The notes below the pieces were generated by a model, which saw only the letters and a program-made list of their open reading frames with translations, did no database searches and was not told the origin of the DNA. Below are positions 5,987 to 7,188 of a stretch of DNA of 7,188 bases, in pieces; the first letter of the stretch is position 1, and every line of letters begins with the position of its first letter. This DNA is from Hallerella sp964501065. Its GTDB lineage: Bacteria > Fibrobacterota > Fibrobacteria > Fibrobacterales > Fibrobacteraceae. The DNA lies in assembly GCA_964501065.1 (NCBI GenBank), contig CAZCRF010000085.1, forward strand, positions 1-7,188, given 5' to 3'. A program made the translations under genes and the position numbers.

Positions 5987-6298
5987 CTATTGGACGTCCG
6001 CAGAAGCGTCTGAGGATTCGCTTTCTTGCGTGGAAATGCCGAGCTTGGTCTTGGCTTCAAAAATTTGACGGCGCAGTTCGTGGTTCTCTTCCGTGGCCTT
6101 GAAGGCTTCTTCTTGGGTCTTTTTCAGTTCGTCCTCGTCGACCTGTTGAGCCTTGGCCGAACCGCCGTTTCCGCCTTCTTCGGAATATTCGGCATCCTCG
6201 TAGCTGTCGTCCCCCCCTTGGCGAGAACCGGCGCAAGCCGCGAGAGAAAGGGCGCAAAAGGAAGCGAGGGCTAATTTCCAGAGTTGAGAGAAAGACAT
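5987..6298 (-). CDS. Small acidic lipoprotein of unknown function
   Basis: This 103-residue precursor has a lipoprotein signal peptide: a short N-terminus with Lys8, a hydrophobic core, and lipobox LAAC with Cys22. The mature 82-residue part starts with a Gly/Asp/Glu/Tyr-rich linker (about 25-52). A charged helix likely to form a coiled coil follows (about 53-87, DEDELKKTQEEAFKATEEN and onward), then a Ser/Asp-rich end. It should be anchored to a membrane after lipid attachment. The start at 6298 has GGAG 5 nt upstream and gives the exact signal peptide; longer reading-frame extensions do not. It is first in the phoH-pgpH cluster and ends with two adjacent TAG codons. I do not recognise a named family, and whether it works with its neighbours is unknown. 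Confidence 0.82.
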   Translation of the reverse strand: MSFSQLWKLALASFCALSLAACAGSRQGGDDSYEDAEYSEEGGNGGSAKAQQVDEDELKKTQEEAFKATEENHELRRQIFEAKTKLGISTQESESSDASADVQ

Positions 6299-6303
6299 GT
6301 TGA

Positions 6304-6307
6304 CTCC
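6304..6307 (-). promoter_or_regulatory. Ribosome binding site of the lipoprotein gene
   Basis: GGAG on the minus strand lies 5 nt before the ATG at 6296-6298. It decides this start over an in-frame upstream ATG at 6490, which would add 64 residues of non-signal sequence. Confidence 0.75.
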
Positions 6308-6329
6308 ATGCAAAAAATGATTTACCCGA

Positions 6330-6341
6330 AATATATATAAT
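6330..6341 (-). promoter_or_regulatory. Possible -10 region for the lipoprotein-phoH-pgpH cluster
   Basis: The minus strand reads TTATATATATTT, an AT-rich island about 35-40 nt upstream of the lipoprotein ATG that contains TATATT. No good -35 box is found at 16-18 nt; the hexamer at the right distance reads GAACTT. The placement suits a promoter for the three-gene cluster, but the evidence is composition and position only. Confidence 0.35.
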
Positions 6342-6370
6342 TTCTCATCGGAAAGTTCCGTTTTCAGTGC

Positions 6371-6402
6371 AAAAGCCGCGAAGCCCTTTGTGGATGCGGC
6401 TT
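6371..6402 (-). terminator. Possible weak terminator downstream of the phage-like genes
   Basis: On the minus strand AAGCCGC (from 6402-6396) pairs with GCGGCTT (from 6379-6373), a 7-bp stem with a 16-nt loop ending in TTTT. An alternative stem uses GAAGCC and GGCTTC in the same segment. It lies between the RusA-like gene and the promoter region of the lipoprotein gene, where a terminator would be useful, but the T-run is short and the loop long. Confidence 0.4.
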
Positions 6403-6459
6403 CCGCCCTTTCCAACGCTTGCCACGTGCGACCCCCGAAATTCACCGATTTTCCACCCC

Positions 6460-6494
6460 TGTACGAACGTTCGTGCACACTTCCGTGCACACTT
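6460..6494. repeat. 12-bp palindrome plus tandem 12-nt repeat
   Basis: ACGAACGTTCGT (6463-6474) is a perfect palindrome, extended to 6460-6477 with one mismatch pair. CGTGCACACTT then occurs twice, at 6472-6482 and 6484-6494, with a 12-nt period; each copy contains the palindrome GTGCAC. The block ends directly at the stop of the RusA-like gene. The structure suggests a DNA-binding site or the edge of a mobile element. No protein partner can be named. Confidence 0.6.
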
Positions 6495-6863
6495 TCAAGC
6501 GGGGGCTACCGTCGCCACAGCGTAATGCGCCCTCGTGTCCAGCACCGATGCGGAAACCCTGCGGACGTGCCGCCAGTCGTCGTCGGCGAGCAGCCCCGAA
6601 TCCTTGAGCAAGTCCAGGACGGAAGTCAGCTCGTTGTCCAAGTCCCTGCGCCTTGCGTCCCCGAACGACACCCCCAGCGACACGGAGACGGGGACGGTGA
6701 ACGCCCCGTGCGATTTCGCCAGCAGCTCCAGCTTCGGCTTCTGACGGGCGTGCCAGCGGCGGAACTCCTTGCCGGGGACGTTCAGCCCGTTCTTGAGGAC
6801 GACCCTGCCGTTCTTCTTCGACGGGATGGGGGCCTCAATCTGCAAGGAGACGGGTTCGTTCAT
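6495..6863 (-). CDS. rusA: RusA-family Holliday-junction endonuclease-like protein
   Basis: This 122-residue protein has the usual RusA length and layout. PIPSKKNGR (12-20) is the N-terminal family motif, and RRDLDN (72-77) supplies Asp74 and Asp76. LLADDDWRHV (91-100) supplies the third acidic site (Asp95 or Asp96). RusA enzymes resolve four-way DNA junctions during phage or prophage recombination and need three Asp plus a Lys four residues after the second Asp. Here that position is Thr80 (DNELTSVLD), so resolvase activity is uncertain. The start at 6863 follows a GGGGGG stretch and overlaps the upstream gene by ATGA, supporting it over an in-frame ATG at 7013. The family is phage-associated, so this end of the window is probably prophage or a prophage remnant. 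No frameshift is seen. Confidence 0.85.
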   Translation of the reverse strand: MNEPVSLQIEAPIPSKKNGRVVLKNGLNVPGKEFRRWHARQKPKLELLAKSHGAFTVPVSVSLGVSFGDARRRDLDNELTSVLDLLKDSGLLADDDWRHVRRVSASVLDTRAHYAVATVAPA

Positions 6864-7111
6864 CCGCCCCCCGCCATGGCGAGCACGGCCTCCTTGGACG
6901 GCATCAACACCGCCGCGATTCCGAAAAGGGCGCACGCCGCAAGCAACGCCACCATCGGGATGAGCGCGGGACTCTTGCGGCCCGGCTCCCCGAGAAACAG
7001 ACAGTACAGCCAAACGACGGAGCTAAATCCGCCAAACATTCCGCAAATAATCGAGAGGTGGAAAGCCGCTCCGTATGCCTTCCCCACGATTTCCGAAAGC
7101 CAAATCTCCAT
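6860..7111 (-). CDS. Small two-helix membrane protein, phage-like context
   Basis: This 83-residue protein has two hydrophobic segments, about 17-40 and 49-70. They are joined by the basic turn GEPGRKSP, and the C-terminus is AVLAMAGGG. By the positive-inside rule the turn may be cytoplasmic. I recognise no family. A holin or other phage membrane protein is conceivable from size and neighbours, but nothing in the sequence shows it. A strong GGGAGGG ribosome site lies 6 nt before the ATG. The stop overlaps the start of the RusA-like gene (ATGA), so the two are translationally coupled and expressed together. Strong initiation signal and coupling support a real gene. Confidence 0.75.
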   Translation of the reverse strand: MEIWLSEIVGKAYGAAFHLSIICGMFGGFSSVVWLYCLFLGEPGRKSPALIPMVALLAACALFGIAAVLMPSKEAVLAMAGGG

Positions 7112-7117
7112 TTCAAG

Positions 7118-7124
7118 CCCTCCC
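7118..7124 (-). promoter_or_regulatory. Strong ribosome binding site of the 83-residue membrane protein
   Basis: GGGAGGG on the minus strand lies 6 nt before the ATG at 7109-7111. It is the best Shine-Dalgarno match in the window and supports this small gene as real. Confidence 0.75.
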
Positions 7125-7135
7125 GTGAGATTCTT

Positions 7136-7188
7136 TCATTTCCACAGCAATTGCCCCCTCGGCGTCTTGCCGTCTTCCGCCAGCCCGA
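7136..7188 (-). CDS. Possible 3' end of a gene cut by the window edge
   Basis: On the minus strand one frame from the edge reads GLAEDGKTPRGQLLWK followed by TGA at 7138-7136. That is 24 nt before the next gene, normal spacing in a phage-like operon. A second frame stays open to a TGA at 7115-7113 and reads as an Arg/Gly/Ala-rich tail. The first looks more like real protein, but 16 residues are too few to assign a family. Confidence 0.35.
   Translation of the reverse strand, partial: GLAEDGKTPRGQLLWK

Noticed and set aside
6299..6490. Upstream in-frame start for the lipoprotein
   Set aside because: It would bury the lipoprotein signal peptide 64 residues inside, cross the palindrome/repeat block, and ignore the GGAG site before 6298.
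6864..7013. Upstream in-frame start for the RusA-like protein
   Set aside because: The extra 50 residues are Gly/Arg-rich shadow of the coupled membrane-protein gene; RusA proteins begin near the 6863 ATG.

Overview
The window looks like a piece of a Gram-negative bacterial chromosome. It has a secreted plant-fibre hydrolase, a lipoprotein, Shine-Dalgarno sites and a textbook sigma70-type promoter (TTGACA, 17 nt, TATATT). Those last two features argue against Bacteroidota. A fibre-degrading Fibrobacter-like bacterium is my best guess, but it is inference only. By hand count GC is about 62% over 5401-5700 and 66% over 6541-6840, which is higher than I would expect for Fibrobacter succinogenes itself.

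Layout. Positions 1-350 are non-coding: a degenerate short-repeat array with small palindromes and hairpins, lying downstream of a minus-strand gene. Positions 351-2000 (minus) encode a secreted GH10 xylanase with an N-terminal CBM4_9-type module. Transcribed divergently from about 2098 is a short plus-strand operon: a 63-residue two-helix membrane protein, tRNA-Val(UAC), tRNA-Asp(GUC) and an intrinsic terminator. The protein gene runs 10 nt into the tRNA-Val gene, and its stop codon is U8-A9-G10 of the tRNA. Positions 2507-2729 are a non-coding convergent gap with a dispersed-type repeat.

Positions 2730-6298 (minus) hold a compact cluster read as lipoprotein, PhoH-family ATPase, then 7TM-HD phosphohydrolase (PgpH/YqfF type). 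PhoH and the HD protein overlap by ATGA. The usual next partner, ybeY, is not present downstream.

Positions 6299-6494 are a regulatory or repeat-rich gap with a 12-bp palindrome and a tandem repeat. From 6495 to the window end (minus) there is a phage-like fragment: a two-helix small membrane protein overlapping by ATGA with a RusA-family Holliday-junction nuclease, preceded by the possible tail of another gene cut by the window edge. The RusA-like protein has the Asp motif but lacks the family lysine.

The most unusual item is the protein/tRNA overlap. RNase P maturation of tRNA-Val would cut the stop codon off the upstream message and leave a non-stop mRNA.
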